A stretch of 64,000 nucleotides of DNA from JBCBSK01 sp965250105 (GTDB taxonomy: Bacteria; Pseudomonadota; Alphaproteobacteria; Rhizobiales; Tepidamorphaceae), in the NCBI GenBank assembly GCA_965250105.1, contig OZ252290.1:2046001-2110000 (forward strand), written 5' to 3'. A program made the position numbers and the translations under genes. The notes under the pieces are model-generated. The model saw nothing but the letters and a program-made list of their open reading frames with translations. It was not told the DNA's origin and ran no database searches. This document shows, piece by piece, positions 44,514 through 54,172 of the stretch. How positions within the stretch are numbered: the first letter of the stretch is position 1; each line of letters opens with the position of its first letter.

Positions 44514-47500
44514 TCAATTCGGCGACGGTGCCGGCGTCGCGTCCGGAGCGGCGGGGCCGGTATCGTCTTCCGAGACGCCTTCCGCCAGATCCGGTGTGCC
44601 GCCGAGGCGGTCGCCGATCCACTGGAACATGACGTAAAGGCCAGGGATCAGCAGGATGCCGATCACCGTGGCGGCCAGCATGCCGCCGAGCACGGTGATG
44701 CCGATCGACACGCGACTGGCCGCGCCGGCGCCGGTCGCAAGCACTAGCGGGATCAGCCCGAAGATGAAGGCGAAGGCGGTCATCAGCACGGCGCGGAAGC
44801 GCATATGCGCGCCTTCCAGCGCCGCCTTGAAGCGCGACAAGCCAGCTTCGCGCTGTTCACGGGCGAATTCGACGATGAGGATCGCGTTCTTCGCGGCGAG
44901 CCCGATGAGCAGCACGAGGCCGATCTGCACATAGACGTTCAGCGCCACGCCGAATAACGTCACCGCCAGGGCGGCGCCGAGGACCGCGACCGCGACCGAG
45001 GTCAGGACCGCGAAGGGAATGGCCCAGCTTTCATACTGGGCGACCAGGAACAGATAGCCGAACAACAGCGCGAGGCCGAACAGGGCTCCGATCGCGCCGC
45101 CCTCATTGGTCTGCTGATAGGTCAGCCCCGACCATTCGAAGGTGTAACCGTCGGGCAGCGTGTTCGCCGAGATCTCGGCCATCGCGGCGACGGCCTCGCC
45201 GGAGGTGAAGCCCGGCGCCGGCTGGCCGTTGATGGTCGCCGAGTTGAACTGGTTGTAGCGGTAGAACAGTTCCGGTCCGAAATCGAAGCGCGTCGTCGAG
45301 AGTGTTGCTACCGGCACCATATTGCCGTCGGTCGAGCGGATATAGATCCGGTTGATGTCGTCGATCCGGCTGCGGAATTCGGCATCCGCCTGGATGTTCA
45401 CCTGGAAGATGCGGCCGAGATAGGTGAAATTGTTGACGAATAGCGAGCCAAGCTGCGCCTGAAGCGTCTGATAGAGGCTCGAAATCGGCACGTTCAGGCT
45501 TTCAGCCTTGGTGCGATCGACGTCGAGGTAGAGCCGCGGCACGTCCGCCGAATAGTTGGAATAGACCCGCTCAATGCGCGGATCGGCATTGGCCGCGATG
45601 AGAAGCGCGCGCAAGGTGGCGGCGAGATCGGCGGGCGGTTGGCCGCCGAGCGCTTCGAGCCGATAGTCGAAGCCTGCCGCATTGCCGACGCCGGGGATCG
45701 GCGGCGGCGGGAAGGCGAACACATTGGCCGCCGGGATCTGGGCATAAGCCGCCGACAAGCTCCGATAGATCGCCCTGAGGCCGGTTTCCGGCGTCCGTCG
45801 CTCGTCCCATGGGTCGAGCACGACGATCGCCAACCCTGTATTGGCCCCCGGCGCGCCGCTCAGCAGGCTGAAACCCGTGACGCTGACGACATCCGAGACG
45901 CCGGGCGCGGCCTTGGCGATCTCCTCGATCTGCGCCATGACTTCCTGGGTGCGCGGCAGGGCGGCGCCGGATGGCAGGCTGACATCGACGAACAATACGC
46001 CCTGGTCCTCTTCCGGCAGGAAGGCGCCGGGCAGCCGGTCGATCAGCAGGGCGCCGCCACCGCCGATCGCGGCGATCAGCACGCCGGCGATCAACGAGCG
46101 CCGGGCGATCATGCCCGACAGGGTGACATAGCCGCTGCGCGTCCGGTCGAGGACGGCGTTGAAGGCGTGAAAGACGCCGCGCTGGGTCTTCTTCGGCTTG
46201 GTCAGGATCAGCGAGCAAAGCGCCGGCGACAGCGTCAGCGCGTTGACCGACGAGATCAGCACGGCCAGCGAGATCGTGACGGCGAACTGCCGGAACAGTT
46301 CGCCGACGATGCCAGGGAAGAACGCCACTGGCGCGAACACGGCGAACAGGACGAGCGTCGTCGAGACGATCGGCCCGGTCACCTGGCGCATGGCCTTGAT
46401 GGTGGCTTCCTTGCGGTCGAGGCCCTCCTCCTCCATGACGCGCGTGACGTTCTCCACCACCACGATGGCATCGTCGACCACGATGCCGATCGCCAATACG
46501 AGCGCGAACATGGAAATGGTGTTGAGCGAAAAGCCGAAGGCGAGCAGGAAGATGAACACCCCGATCAGCGAGACCGGGATGGCGACCGCCGGAATGATGG
46601 TGGCGCGCAGATTGCCGAGGAAGACGAAGACGACGATCAGCACGATGACACCGGTGATCGCCAGCGTCGTGGTGATCTCCTCGATCGACGCCGTCACGAA
46701 CAGGGTCGAATCGTAGATCGTCTGCGCCTCGATCCCCGCGGGAAAGCGCGCCTGAAGCCGGGCCAGTTCGGCATTGACGCCTTCGGCGACCGACAGGGCA
46801 TTGGCGCCTGGCGCCTGGTAGATCGCCACCGTGGCGGCCGGCGCGCCATTGAGCCGCGACACGGCGGCATAGGTCTGGGCACCCAGTTCGACGCGGGCGA
46901 TATCCCGGATCCGCACCACCGCGCCGCTGTCGCCGGTGCGCACCACGATCTCCTCGAATTCCTCGGGCGACTGAAGCTGGCCGACGGCGGTGATCGTGTA
47001 TTGCGTGACCTGGCTGTCGAGGCTCGGCGGGCCGCCGATGGTGCCGAGCGAGGCCTGCACGTTCTGGCTCTCGATTGCCGCCTGGACGTCCTGCGGCGTC
47101 AGCGACAGCGCGGCCATGCGGTCGGGATCGAGCCAGATCCGCATCGAATAGTCGAGTTCGCCGAGGATCGTCGCCGCGCCGACACCGGGAACGCGCGACA
47201 GCGCGTCGCGGATGTTGATCGACGCATAGTTCGACAGGAAGACCGCGTCATACTCGCTGTTCGGCGAGAACACGTTGACGACCATCAGGATGTTGGTCGA
47301 CTGGGCCTGCACGGTGACGCCGAGATTGTTGACGATGGTCGGCAGCGTTGGCAGCGCCTGGGAGACGCGGTTTTGCGTGTTGACCTGGGCGATGTCCGGG
47401 TCGGTGCCGATCTCGAAGGTGACCGACAGGGTGTAGACGCCCGACGACGAGGCCACCGACGACATGTAGATCATGTCGTCGACGCCGTTGACCTGCTCCT

Positions 47501-47699
47501 CGATCGGCCCGCCGACGGTTTCGGCGATGGTCTGCGCGTCAGCGCCGGGATAGGTCGCGGTGACCTGGACGACCGGCGGGGTGATGTTGGGATATTGCGT
47601 GATGGGGATCGCCATCAGCGCCAGAAGGCCGGCCACCGACAGTACCATCGAGATGACTGCGGCGAGACGCGGCCGGCGGACGCAGAGTTCGGAGATCAC
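44514..47699 (-). CDS. RND multidrug efflux transporter (HAE1/AcrB type)
   Basis: 1061 residues with 12 membrane helices and two large periplasmic loops. Typical motifs are VAVIS-like AVISMVLSVAGLLAL at the start, QNRVSQALPTLP, the proton-relay stretch VLAIGIVVDDAIVVVENV, and FPGIVGELFRQF. It exports lipophilic compounds with a periplasmic adaptor (3 bases away) and a TolC-type channel that is not encoded here. Substrates cannot be predicted. Confidence 0.95.
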   Translation of the reverse strand: MISELCVRRPRLAAVISMVLSVAGLLALMAIPITQYPNITPPVVQVTATYPGADAQTIAETVGGPIEEQVNGVDDMIYMSSVASSSGVYTLSVTFEIGTDPDIAQVNTQNRVSQALPTLPTIVNNLGVTVQAQSTNILMVVNVFSPNSEYDAVFLSNYASINIRDALSRVPGVGAATILGELDYSMRIWLDPDRMAALSLTPQDVQAAIESQNVQASLGTIGGPPSLDSQVTQYTITAVGQLQSPEEFEEIVVRTGDSGAVVRIRDIARVELGAQTYAAVSRLNGAPAATVAIYQAPGANALSVAEGVNAELARLQARFPAGIEAQTIYDSTLFVTASIEEITTTLAITGVIVLIVVFVFLGNLRATIIPAVAIPVSLIGVFIFLLAFGFSLNTISMFALVLAIGIVVDDAIVVVENVTRVMEEEGLDRKEATIKAMRQVTGPIVSTTLVLFAVFAPVAFFPGIVGELFRQFAVTISLAVLISSVNALTLSPALCSLILTKPKKTQRGVFHAFNAVLDRTRSGYVTLSGMIARRSLIAGVLIAAIGGGGALLIDRLPGAFLPEEDQGVLFVDVSLPSGAALPRTQEVMAQIEEIAKAAPGVSDVVSVTGFSLLSGAPGANTGLAIVVLDPWDERRTPETGLRAIYRSLSAAYAQIPAANVFAFPPPPIPGVGNAAGFDYRLEALGGQPPADLAATLRALLIAANADPRIERVYSNYSADVPRLYLDVDRTKAESLNVPISSLYQTLQAQLGSLFVNNFTYLGRIFQVNIQADAEFRSRIDDINRIYIRSTDGNMVPVATLSTTRFDFGPELFYRYNQFNSATINGQPAPGFTSGEAVAAMAEISANTLPDGYTFEWSGLTYQQTNEGGAIGALFGLALLFGYLFLVAQYESWAIPFAVLTSVAVAVLGAALAVTLFGVALNVYVQIGLVLLIGLAAKNAILIVEFAREQREAGLSRFKAALEGAHMRFRAVLMTAFAFIFGLIPLVLATGAGAASRVSIGITVLGGMLAATVIGILLIPGLYVMFQWIGDRLGGTPDLAEGVSEDDTGPAAPDATPAPSPN

Positions 47700-47702
47700 C
47701 GC

Positions 47703-49046
47703 TTAGTTCCCCGAGGCCGGCGCGGCGGCGTCAGCCGATCCGGCCGAGCCGGACCCGGCGGAGCCCGTTGTCGACGTGCCTGTTGTCGTGCCGGTGCTCG
47801 TATCGCCCCCCGTGGCACCGCTCGCCGTGCTGCTCGCCGCTTCCGGCGTCGGGCTGACCGTCATCCCGGACTGTACGCGCTGGGCGCCCTGGACGATGAC
47901 CGTTTCGCCGGCCTGAAGCCCGCTGGTCACGGCCCAGCCGTCCGGCGTCTGGATCGAGGTTTCGATGCGTCGTTCCTGGGCCCGGTCATCGGTGTCGACG
48001 ACGAAGACATAGCGTCCCTGGCGATCCTGCTGGATGGCCGAGGCGGGCACGATCGGCAGCATCTGTTGGGTCGCCGCCTGGACGATCGCGGTGACGAAGG
48101 TGCCGGGCAAAAGCGCGCCATCCGGATTGGGGAAATCGGCATAGATGGCGATCGTCGCGGTCGCCGGGTCGACCTGATTGTCGACGAAGGAGATCGTGCC
48201 GGCGGCCTCGTAGTCGTCGCCGGTCGGTAGCCTTAGCCGCGGCACGAAGGCTGTGCCTTCCGCGTCCGTCGCGTTGATGCCGTGCTGTTGGGCGAACTGG
48301 ATCCAGTTGGCCTCGGGAACCGAGAACACCATCCGGATCGGGTCGAGCTGAACCACGGTGGCCAGCGTCCCGCTCTGCGGCGAGACCAGATTGCCGGCGG
48401 TTACGTTGGTCGCGCCGATGCGTCCGTCGATAGGGGCGGTTATCCTGGTATAGGACAGGTTCAGATCGGCCTGCTGGATCTGCGCCTCGGCCTGCGCGAT
48501 CGCCGCCTGGGCCTGCTGCACGCCGGCGGCCGCCTCGTCGCGCGCTGCCTGCGACTGGTCGACGACTGATTGCGCGACCGTCTGGCGGGCGAGCAGTTCC
48601 TGCTGGCGCGCCAGGTCCAGATCGGCGTTCTTGAGCTGCGCCTGGGCGGCGGCGAGCTGCGCCTCGGCTTGCGCCTTCTGGGCGTTGGCGGCGGCGAGAT
48701 CGGCCTGATACTGGCTCTGCTGGATCTCGTAGAGCACGTCGCCCTGCTTGACGAAACTGCCCTCGGTGAAACTGACCGCATCGAGAAAGCCCTCGACGCG
48801 GGCGGTCAGGTCGACCGACTGGATCGCCTGGATGCGGCCGATGAACTGGGCGCTCGGGGCAACGTTCTCGCTGCGGATCGCGGCGACCGCTACCGCCGGC
48901 GCCGCGCCCTGGCCGCCCGGCGCCTGGGCGGCGACCGGAACCGGGATCGCGGCGGCGCTCAAGATGGTCAAGGCGCCCGTGGCCGCCAGGGCCGTCCTGC
49001 GGAGCGTCGTGAACATGCTCGCGTCGTCAATCGGCGTCATGCGCAT
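47703..49046 (-). CDS. RND efflux periplasmic adaptor (membrane fusion protein)
   Basis: 447 residues; the ATG at 49046 follows GGAGTG. A signal peptide ends near VPVAAQA, then barrel-sandwich and alpha-hairpin domains (VEGFLDAVSFTEGSFVKQGDVLYEI is split by the hairpin from YTRITAPIDGRIG). The C-terminal ~45 residues are a Ser/Gly/Thr-rich tail. It links the RND pump to an outer-membrane channel and is cotranscribed with it. Confidence 0.95.
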   Translation of the reverse strand: MRMTPIDDASMFTTLRRTALAATGALTILSAAAIPVPVAAQAPGGQGAAPAVAVAAIRSENVAPSAQFIGRIQAIQSVDLTARVEGFLDAVSFTEGSFVKQGDVLYEIQQSQYQADLAAANAQKAQAEAQLAAAQAQLKNADLDLARQQELLARQTVAQSVVDQSQAARDEAAAGVQQAQAAIAQAEAQIQQADLNLSYTRITAPIDGRIGATNVTAGNLVSPQSGTLATVVQLDPIRMVFSVPEANWIQFAQQHGINATDAEGTAFVPRLRLPTGDDYEAAGTISFVDNQVDPATATIAIYADFPNPDGALLPGTFVTAIVQAATQQMLPIVPASAIQQDRQGRYVFVVDTDDRAQERRIETSIQTPDGWAVTSGLQAGETVIVQGAQRVQSGMTVSPTPEAASSTASGATGGDTSTGTTTGTSTTGSAGSGSAGSADAAAPASGN

Positions 49047-49164
49047 TATCGGGCACTCCGGCAGCCGGCGTTATCGCGTTTCGTAGCATCTCTTCGCGGT
49101 TTGATGAAGCCGGCAATAATCGGCGGTCCCTTAGCCAATGGAATGACGGGGCGATGCGCTTTTG

Positions 49165-49755
49165 TCATGGCTGTGGCGGTCGGGCGCATTCGAGCTCGAT
49201 CTGTGCCTTGATCAGTTGCCGCGCCCTGTCCTGCGTGACGGCCGATCCCGACACCAGCATCGCGCCCGCGAGACCGTCCATCAGGGCCGTGAGGCGCCAG
49301 GCGGCGGCGTCCGGATCGGCGAGCGCCGCGCCGTCCCGATCAGCCGCCGACAGCAGCCTGGCGATCAGTCCATGCCAGTCCCGCAAGGCGGCGTTCATGA
49401 CGGCCGCGAGGCGCGCGTCGCGATGCGCCTCGTCCTGGGCGTTCAGCCACAGCCGCCAATGCCGCATGTCACCATCCGCGACCATCCAGTCGGCGAGGCG
49501 GTCGAGAGCCCGCCGCGCCGGCAGATCGGCGACAAGCGCGGTCACCTCGTCGATCTCGCGCGCCGCCGCCACGCGCACGGCCTCGGCGCGCAAGTCCAGC
49601 CAGGACGGGAAATAGTGGTGCAATAACCCCGATCCGGCCCCGATCGCCCGGGTGACGTCGCGCGTGGCGGCTCGCGCCAGACCCTTTTCGATGACGATCT
49701 CGATGGCCGCATCGACGATCTGCCGTCGGCGGTCCGTCGCGGACAGGCGCGCCAT
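49165..49755 (-). CDS. TetR-family repressor
   Basis: 196 residues. The start at 49755 (MARLSATDRRRQIVDAA) fits the family better than an upstream ATG at 49788. The HTH is GLARAATRDVTRAIGAGSGLLHHYFPS. The ligand domain resembles BetI-like TetR proteins (WRLWLNAQDEA, RLTALMDGLAGAML). It diverges from the FAD oxidase gene over two palindromic operators and is upstream of, and on the same strand as, the efflux operon, so it may control both. Confidence 0.9.
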   Translation of the reverse strand: MARLSATDRRRQIVDAAIEIVIEKGLARAATRDVTRAIGAGSGLLHHYFPSWLDLRAEAVRVAAAREIDEVTALVADLPARRALDRLADWMVADGDMRHWRLWLNAQDEAHRDARLAAVMNAALRDWHGLIARLLSAADRDGAALADPDAAAWRLTALMDGLAGAMLVSGSAVTQDRARQLIKAQIELECARPPQP

Positions 49756-49800
49756 GATGTCCAGCCCTCCCTTTCGGTCCCCTTGCATGCCGCGTCAAAG

Positions 49801-49832
49801 TTGAGCATATGCTCAATTGAGCGAGCGCTCAG
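49801..49832. promoter_or_regulatory. Tandem palindromic operators for the TetR regulator
   Basis: TTGAGCATATGCTCAA (49801-49816) is a perfect 16-base palindrome. TTGAGCGAGCGCTCAG (49817-49832) directly follows with the same TGAGC/GCTCA arms. The pair lies between the TetR and FAD oxidase starts, the usual place for autoregulation and control of the divergent gene. Confidence 0.8.
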
Positions 49833-49853
49833 CTTGATGAAGGGAAGAGGGAT

Positions 49854-51245
49854 ATGACAATCGACGGGCATGTCAATCTGATCGTGGTGGGTGGCGGTGC
49901 TGCGGGCCTGTCGGCGGCGGTGGCGGCCGAAGACGCGGGGCTGACCTGCCGGCTCCTGGAGGCGCAGGACCGGCTGGGTGGACGCGTCAGGGCCAGGCCG
50001 CTTGAAACCGGCGGCGTGTTCGATGAGGGCGCGCAGATGGTCAATGGCGATATGTCTTGCGTTCTCGACCTGGCCGAACGGGCGGGCCTCGTTCCATCGC
50101 CCGTGCCGCAGACCGGCATCGGCCTTTGCGTGACGGGCGACGAGATCCTGCGTCATGAGGAACTGATCTCGCTCGACGAGGTCCAGGAGCTTCTCGACGA
50201 CCAGATCGTCCGCTGGGACAGCCCAGGCGCCATAGCGCGGGCGCTGTGGCTCAAATGGCAATGGTGGACGACGCCTTGGGAGAGTGTCGGCGAGGCGGCG
50301 CGCGGCGCGCGGCATCTTGTCGAGCGGCCGGCCGCGCCGCCCGACAGCCTGGCCGCCGCCTTGCGCGCGCTGCTTCTGGACGACGCGGAGGAAGCCATGG
50401 CGGCGTCGCTTTTCACCGAGAGTTTCGGCGCCGCGCCCGACCGGATCGATGCCCGCGCGGCACGCGACAAGTTCAGCCGCTACGGTTCGGCGCGCGAGGA
50501 TCTGGAGTTTCACTTCGCCGGCGGCATGACGGGCATCATCGATCGGCTCGCGGCGGATCTCGGGCACGAACCCTGTCTCGAGACGCCCGTGCACCATATC
50601 CGTGGCCTGCCGGACCGCGTCGAGGTGACGACCGATCGCGGCGTCTGGACCGCCGATCATGTCATCGTCGCGGTGCCGCCGCCGGCGGCGCGGCGCATCC
50701 GCTTCGACATCGACCAGCATGACGTGCTCTATCCATTGCTGGCGTCCTTCGCGGCCGGCGACATGATCAAGACCGTTCTCGTCTTCGAGACGCCCTTCTG
50801 GCGGTTGGACGGGCTTAGCGGCTGGGCCACCTTCACCGATCCCGCCGGTCTCGTCGTGGTCGATACGGGCTTCGATACCGGGCTGCCGCCGCGCCTGACC
50901 GCGTTTCAGGGCGGGCCGCTGGCGCGTGATCTTGCCGGTCTGTCGCCGGATGACCGGCGGGCGCGCCTGCTCGCCCATCTGAGTCGGGCCTTCGGCGACA
51001 AGGTTAACGCCCCGCGCGAGATCGCCGAAGCCGTCTGGGTCGACCATCTCTGGTCGGGCGGCGGCTACAACGCGGCGGTGCGCGTCGGCGGCGATCCGGA
51101 TGCGGTGGCGCGGCTGTCGGCCTGGGACGGCCGCGTGCGCTTCGCCGGCTCAGAACTCGCCGGCCGGTTTTGGGGCTATGTCGAGGGCGCGATCCTCAGC
51201 GGCCGTCATGCGGTGGCGGGAATCCTAGGGCAAGATGCGATCTGA
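49854..51245 (+). CDS. FAD-dependent amine oxidase-like oxidoreductase
   Basis: 463 residues with AGGGAAGAGG before the ATG. The N-terminal dinucleotide fold (VVGGGAAGLSAAVAAEDAG, LLEAQDRLGGRV) and the C-terminal GG-motif region (RFAGSELAGRFWGYVEGAILSG split by the FAD contact) match flavin amine oxidases. The substrate is unknown. It is controlled by the divergent TetR gene, which often implies that an amine or toxic compound is the inducer. Confidence 0.88.
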   Translation: MTIDGHVNLIVVGGGAAGLSAAVAAEDAGLTCRLLEAQDRLGGRVRARPLETGGVFDEGAQMVNGDMSCVLDLAERAGLVPSPVPQTGIGLCVTGDEILRHEELISLDEVQELLDDQIVRWDSPGAIARALWLKWQWWTTPWESVGEAARGARHLVERPAAPPDSLAAALRALLLDDAEEAMAASLFTESFGAAPDRIDARAARDKFSRYGSAREDLEFHFAGGMTGIIDRLAADLGHEPCLETPVHHIRGLPDRVEVTTDRGVWTADHVIVAVPPPAARRIRFDIDQHDVLYPLLASFAAGDMIKTVLVFETPFWRLDGLSGWATFTDPAGLVVVDTGFDTGLPPRLTAFQGGPLARDLAGLSPDDRRARLLAHLSRAFGDKVNAPREIAEAVWVDHLWSGGGYNAAVRVGGDPDAVARLSAWDGRVRFAGSELAGRFWGYVEGAILSGRHAVAGILGQDAI

Positions 51246-51319
51246 TTGGAGCGGATCCGGTCAATCAGATTGCGTGATGCTCTGGCCGACCGCATGCCCC
51301 CGCTTCCGCGCCAAGGCGG

Positions 51320-52261
51320 TCATGCCGCCTGCCGCCCCGCCTTGCGCAGGCCCGCGATGAGCAGGCCGTAGATGCTGGCGCAGACGATGACGAAGGCGAT
51401 GATCTGATAGGTCTCGATCCGGTCGCCGAGGAACAGGACGGCCAGCGCCATGGTCACCACGGGCCAGGGGGTGGTGATCGAACTGGCGAGCGAGACGTCG
51501 ATATGGCGCACCGCGTGAAACCAGACGATCAGTTCGAGATAATAGACAAGGCCCATGACGGCGGCGAAGAGCTGGAAGTCGGGCCGCGCCAGTGCTTCTG
51601 CGAAGGCGCCCGGCTCGACGACAACCACGACGAGGCCGAGGAACAGGGTCGAGACGAGCACCCGGAAGAAGGTCACCTGGGCTGGGGTGACCGGCGTGCG
51701 GCCGAGCTCTTCCTTGATGATCACATGGGCGATGCTCCACAGGAACGGCACGCCGAGCGCTACCAGGAACCAGGGCGACAGCCCGTCGATGCGCCCGGTG
51801 CCGCCGGTGCCGAGAAAATAGAGCGCGCCGATCAGCGTGGCCGTGAACATCAGCTCGACGGCGGTCTTGCGGCGCTTGAGAAACAGCGTTTCCCACAGGA
51901 TGGCGAACAGCGGATAGGCCTGGATCGCGATCGCCGCGCTGACCGCGCCGGCCTTCTCCACCCCTAGAACGTAGAGATAGGTGGACAGGCCGAACATCGC
52001 CCCGGTCATGAGGACGACGGCCAGCGTGCGCCGTCTTTCGCCGTGGTCGAGCCGCGCGCCGAAAATGCCCCTGTCGCGCCCGCGCAGGCCCGCCGCGAAC
52101 AGCGGTACCGCGAAGACGAGCTGCCAGATCGACAATAACAGCGCGAAGGCCAGCGCGCCGAAATCCCCGGGCCGGCTGTTGGCGATGATCGGCATCACGC
52201 CGAGAATGCACAGACAGACAAAGGCCAGCGCGATGCCGGTGGTCATGCGGGGAGGCGTCAT
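51320..52261 (-). CDS. EamA/DMT-family transporter
   Basis: 313 residues from ATG 52261, with ten predicted helices in two EamA repeats (IALAFVCLCILGVMPIIA start; STLFLGLVVVVVEPGAFAE in the second half). Drug/metabolite transporters usually export metabolites or amino acids. It diverges from a MocR regulator across a direct-repeat region, so its substrate may be an amine or amino acid sensed through PLP. Confidence 0.9.
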   Translation of the reverse strand: MTPPRMTTGIALAFVCLCILGVMPIIANSRPGDFGALAFALLLSIWQLVFAVPLFAAGLRGRDRGIFGARLDHGERRRTLAVVLMTGAMFGLSTYLYVLGVEKAGAVSAAIAIQAYPLFAILWETLFLKRRKTAVELMFTATLIGALYFLGTGGTGRIDGLSPWFLVALGVPFLWSIAHVIIKEELGRTPVTPAQVTFFRVLVSTLFLGLVVVVVEPGAFAEALARPDFQLFAAVMGLVYYLELIVWFHAVRHIDVSLASSITTPWPVVTMALAVLFLGDRIETYQIIAFVIVCASIYGLLIAGLRKAGRQAA

Positions 52262-52296
52262 GGCGATATCCGGGGTCAATGATGCTTATTACATCT

Positions 52297-52342
52297 TTAT
52301 TGCATTGACAATTGCGCCTCCTCAATGAAATTATTGCACTGA
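52297..52342. promoter_or_regulatory. Direct repeats TTATTGCA(T/C)TGA between MocR and transporter genes
   Basis: TTATTGCATTGA (52297-52308) and TTATTGCACTGA (52331-52342) start 34 bases apart, about three helical turns. MocR dimers typically bind direct repeats in divergent promoters. The second copy touches the regulator's own ATG, which suits autorepression. TTATTACATCTT at 52286-52297 may be a weaker third copy. Confidence 0.65.
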
Positions 52343-53736
52343 TGGCAATCTGGCGCCCCACCCTCGACGGCCGACACGGCCCGAAATATCTCCAGATCGT
52401 CGAGGCGCTGGCCGACGATATCGCCATGGGTCGGTTGGCGCCGGGCACGCGTCTGCCACCGCATCGCGACCTCGCTTTCGCGCTTGAGGTCTCGCCGAAC
52501 ACGACGAGCCGCGCCTATGCCGAAGCGGTCGCCCGTGCGCTGGTTCAGGGCGAGGTGGGGCGTGGCACCTTCGTGCGCGGCGCGCACAGGGCGGATCTGG
52601 AACCGGCGTCCGCCGACATGCGCCGGCCGGCCTCCGGCCCCATCGACCTGTCGCGCAATCTGCCTTGCCCCGGCCTGGCGGCCCCCTTCCTCGCCGAAGC
52701 GCTTGCCGCGCTTGGTCGGGACGGACCGCTCGACGCGCTCACGGACTATCAGGCCGAGGCCGATCTCGTCCGTCATGCCACGGCGGCGTGCGTCTGGCTG
52801 GAGCGCTGCGGCGTGCCGGCGGGGTCTGACGAGATCGTCGTCACCAATGGCGCGCAGCACGGCATTCTATGCGCGCTGATGGCGTTGACCCGGCCCGGCG
52901 ATCTCTTGCTCACCGAGGCGCTGACCTATCAGCCGGTCAAGGCGATGGCCGACCGGCTCGGATTGAAGCTCCGGCCGGTGCCGCTCGACGATGGCGGGAT
53001 CTGCCCCGACGCGTTCGAGGAGATCTGCCTTGGCCATCGGGTGGCCGCCCTCTATCTCGGCCCCACCTTGCAGACGCCGACGACGGTCACCCTGTCTCGG
53101 GATAGGCGCGCAACGATTGCCGACATCGCCGGCCGCCATGGCGTGCATCTGATCGAGGACGATGTCTTCGGCCCCCTGAAGGCCGATCGCCCGGAGCCGA
53201 TCGTGCGCCATCTTCCGGACAAAACGGTCTATGTGACCAGTGTCTCGAAATGCCTGGCGCCCGGGCTGCGGGTCGGTTTCGTGCGGGCGCCGGCGGAGCG
53301 GGCGGTGGCGATCCGCAACGCGGTCAACCTCACCTGCTGGATGACACCGCCGCTGATGGCCGAGATCGCCGCCCGCTGGATCCTGGACGGCACGGCGGAC
53401 CGGTTGACCGAAGCCCAGCGCGCCCGCGCCGCCCGCCGCCAGTCACTGGCGCGAACCGTCTTCGCCGGCCATGGCCTACATGCCGATCCGCATGGGTTGC
53501 ATGCCTGGCTCGACCTGCCGCCAGGGCGGTCGGCCGACGCGGTGGTGTCGGACGCCGCCGCGCGCGGCCTGCGCATTGTCGGGGGCGGGGCCTTCTCGGT
53601 CGATCCGAAGCTGAGGCCCGATGCGGTGCGGTTGTGCTTGAGCCATGAAGCCGACGAGGCCCGGCTGCGCCACGGCCTCGAAACCTTGCGCGCGGTCCTC
53701 AGCGAACCGGCTGCGGCGCCGGCGCTCGTGCTTTGA
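52342..53736 (+). CDS. MocR-type (GntR plus aminotransferase) regulator
   Basis: 464 residues from ATG 52342. A GntR winged helix (YLQIVEALADDIAMGRLAPGT, then LPPHRDLAFALEVSPNTTSRAY) is joined to a fold-type I aminotransferase domain with PLP-binding Lys303 in SVSKCLAPGLRVG. These proteins use PLP or an amine adduct as signal. It diverges from the EamA transporter and is followed after 31 bases by a VOC gene. Confidence 0.93.
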   Translation: MAIWRPTLDGRHGPKYLQIVEALADDIAMGRLAPGTRLPPHRDLAFALEVSPNTTSRAYAEAVARALVQGEVGRGTFVRGAHRADLEPASADMRRPASGPIDLSRNLPCPGLAAPFLAEALAALGRDGPLDALTDYQAEADLVRHATAACVWLERCGVPAGSDEIVVTNGAQHGILCALMALTRPGDLLLTEALTYQPVKAMADRLGLKLRPVPLDDGGICPDAFEEICLGHRVAALYLGPTLQTPTTVTLSRDRRATIADIAGRHGVHLIEDDVFGPLKADRPEPIVRHLPDKTVYVTSVSKCLAPGLRVGFVRAPAERAVAIRNAVNLTCWMTPPLMAEIAARWILDGTADRLTEAQRARAARRQSLARTVFAGHGLHADPHGLHAWLDLPPGRSADAVVSDAAARGLRIVGGGAFSVDPKLRPDAVRLCLSHEADEARLRHGLETLRAVLSEPAAAPALVL

Positions 53737-53767
53737 ACCGCGACAGCCATTCCAGGAGGACAGGGAC

Positions 53768-54172
53768 GTGAAATATGCCCGCACCGGGATCATCCTCAAT
53801 ACGCGGCACTATTCGGAATGTGTTGCTTTCTACAAAGACATCATGGGTCTGCCCGTTCTCTACGCGATCGACCGGGAGGATGAACAGCTGACCTGCTTCG
53901 ACTTTGGCGGTGCCTATCTGATGGTCGAAACGGGCGGCGTGTCCCATGACGGACCCAAGCCGATGAAGTATTCGCCGGTGAAGCTGCGGTTCAACGTGGC
54001 GGATATCGAGGCGGCTTGTCGGGTGCTTCGCGAGCGGGGGCTGACGGTCGACATAAGCCGGCATGACTGGGGCATGACGGCCGAATTCATCGATCCCGAC
54101 GGCAATCGGTGCGCGTTGCGATCAGATACAGACTTCGACCCTCGCGCATCGTCGGATCACGGCGATGGCTAA
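53768..54172 (+). CDS. VOC-superfamily (glyoxalase-like) protein
   Basis: 134 residues from GTG with AGGAGG eight bases upstream. A vicinal oxygen chelate fold is seen: TGIILNTRHYSECVAFYKDIMGLPV, then LRFNVADIEAA and AEFIDPDGNRCAL. It could be a lyase, dioxygenase or binding protein. It is probably cotranscribed with the MocR gene. Its TAA shares two bases with the TAG of the convergent hydrolase gene. Confidence 0.88.
   Translation: MKYARTGIILNTRHYSECVAFYKDIMGLPVLYAIDREDEQLTCFDFGGAYLMVETGGVSHDGPKPMKYSPVKLRFNVADIEAACRVLRERGLTVDISRHDWGMTAEFIDPDGNRCALRSDTDFDPRASSDHGDG

Noticed and set aside
45639..48230. 863-codon plus-strand frame opposite the RND and adaptor genes
   Set aside because: Arg/Asp-rich composition typical of an antisense shadow in high-GC DNA, while the minus strand encodes complete RND and adaptor proteins.
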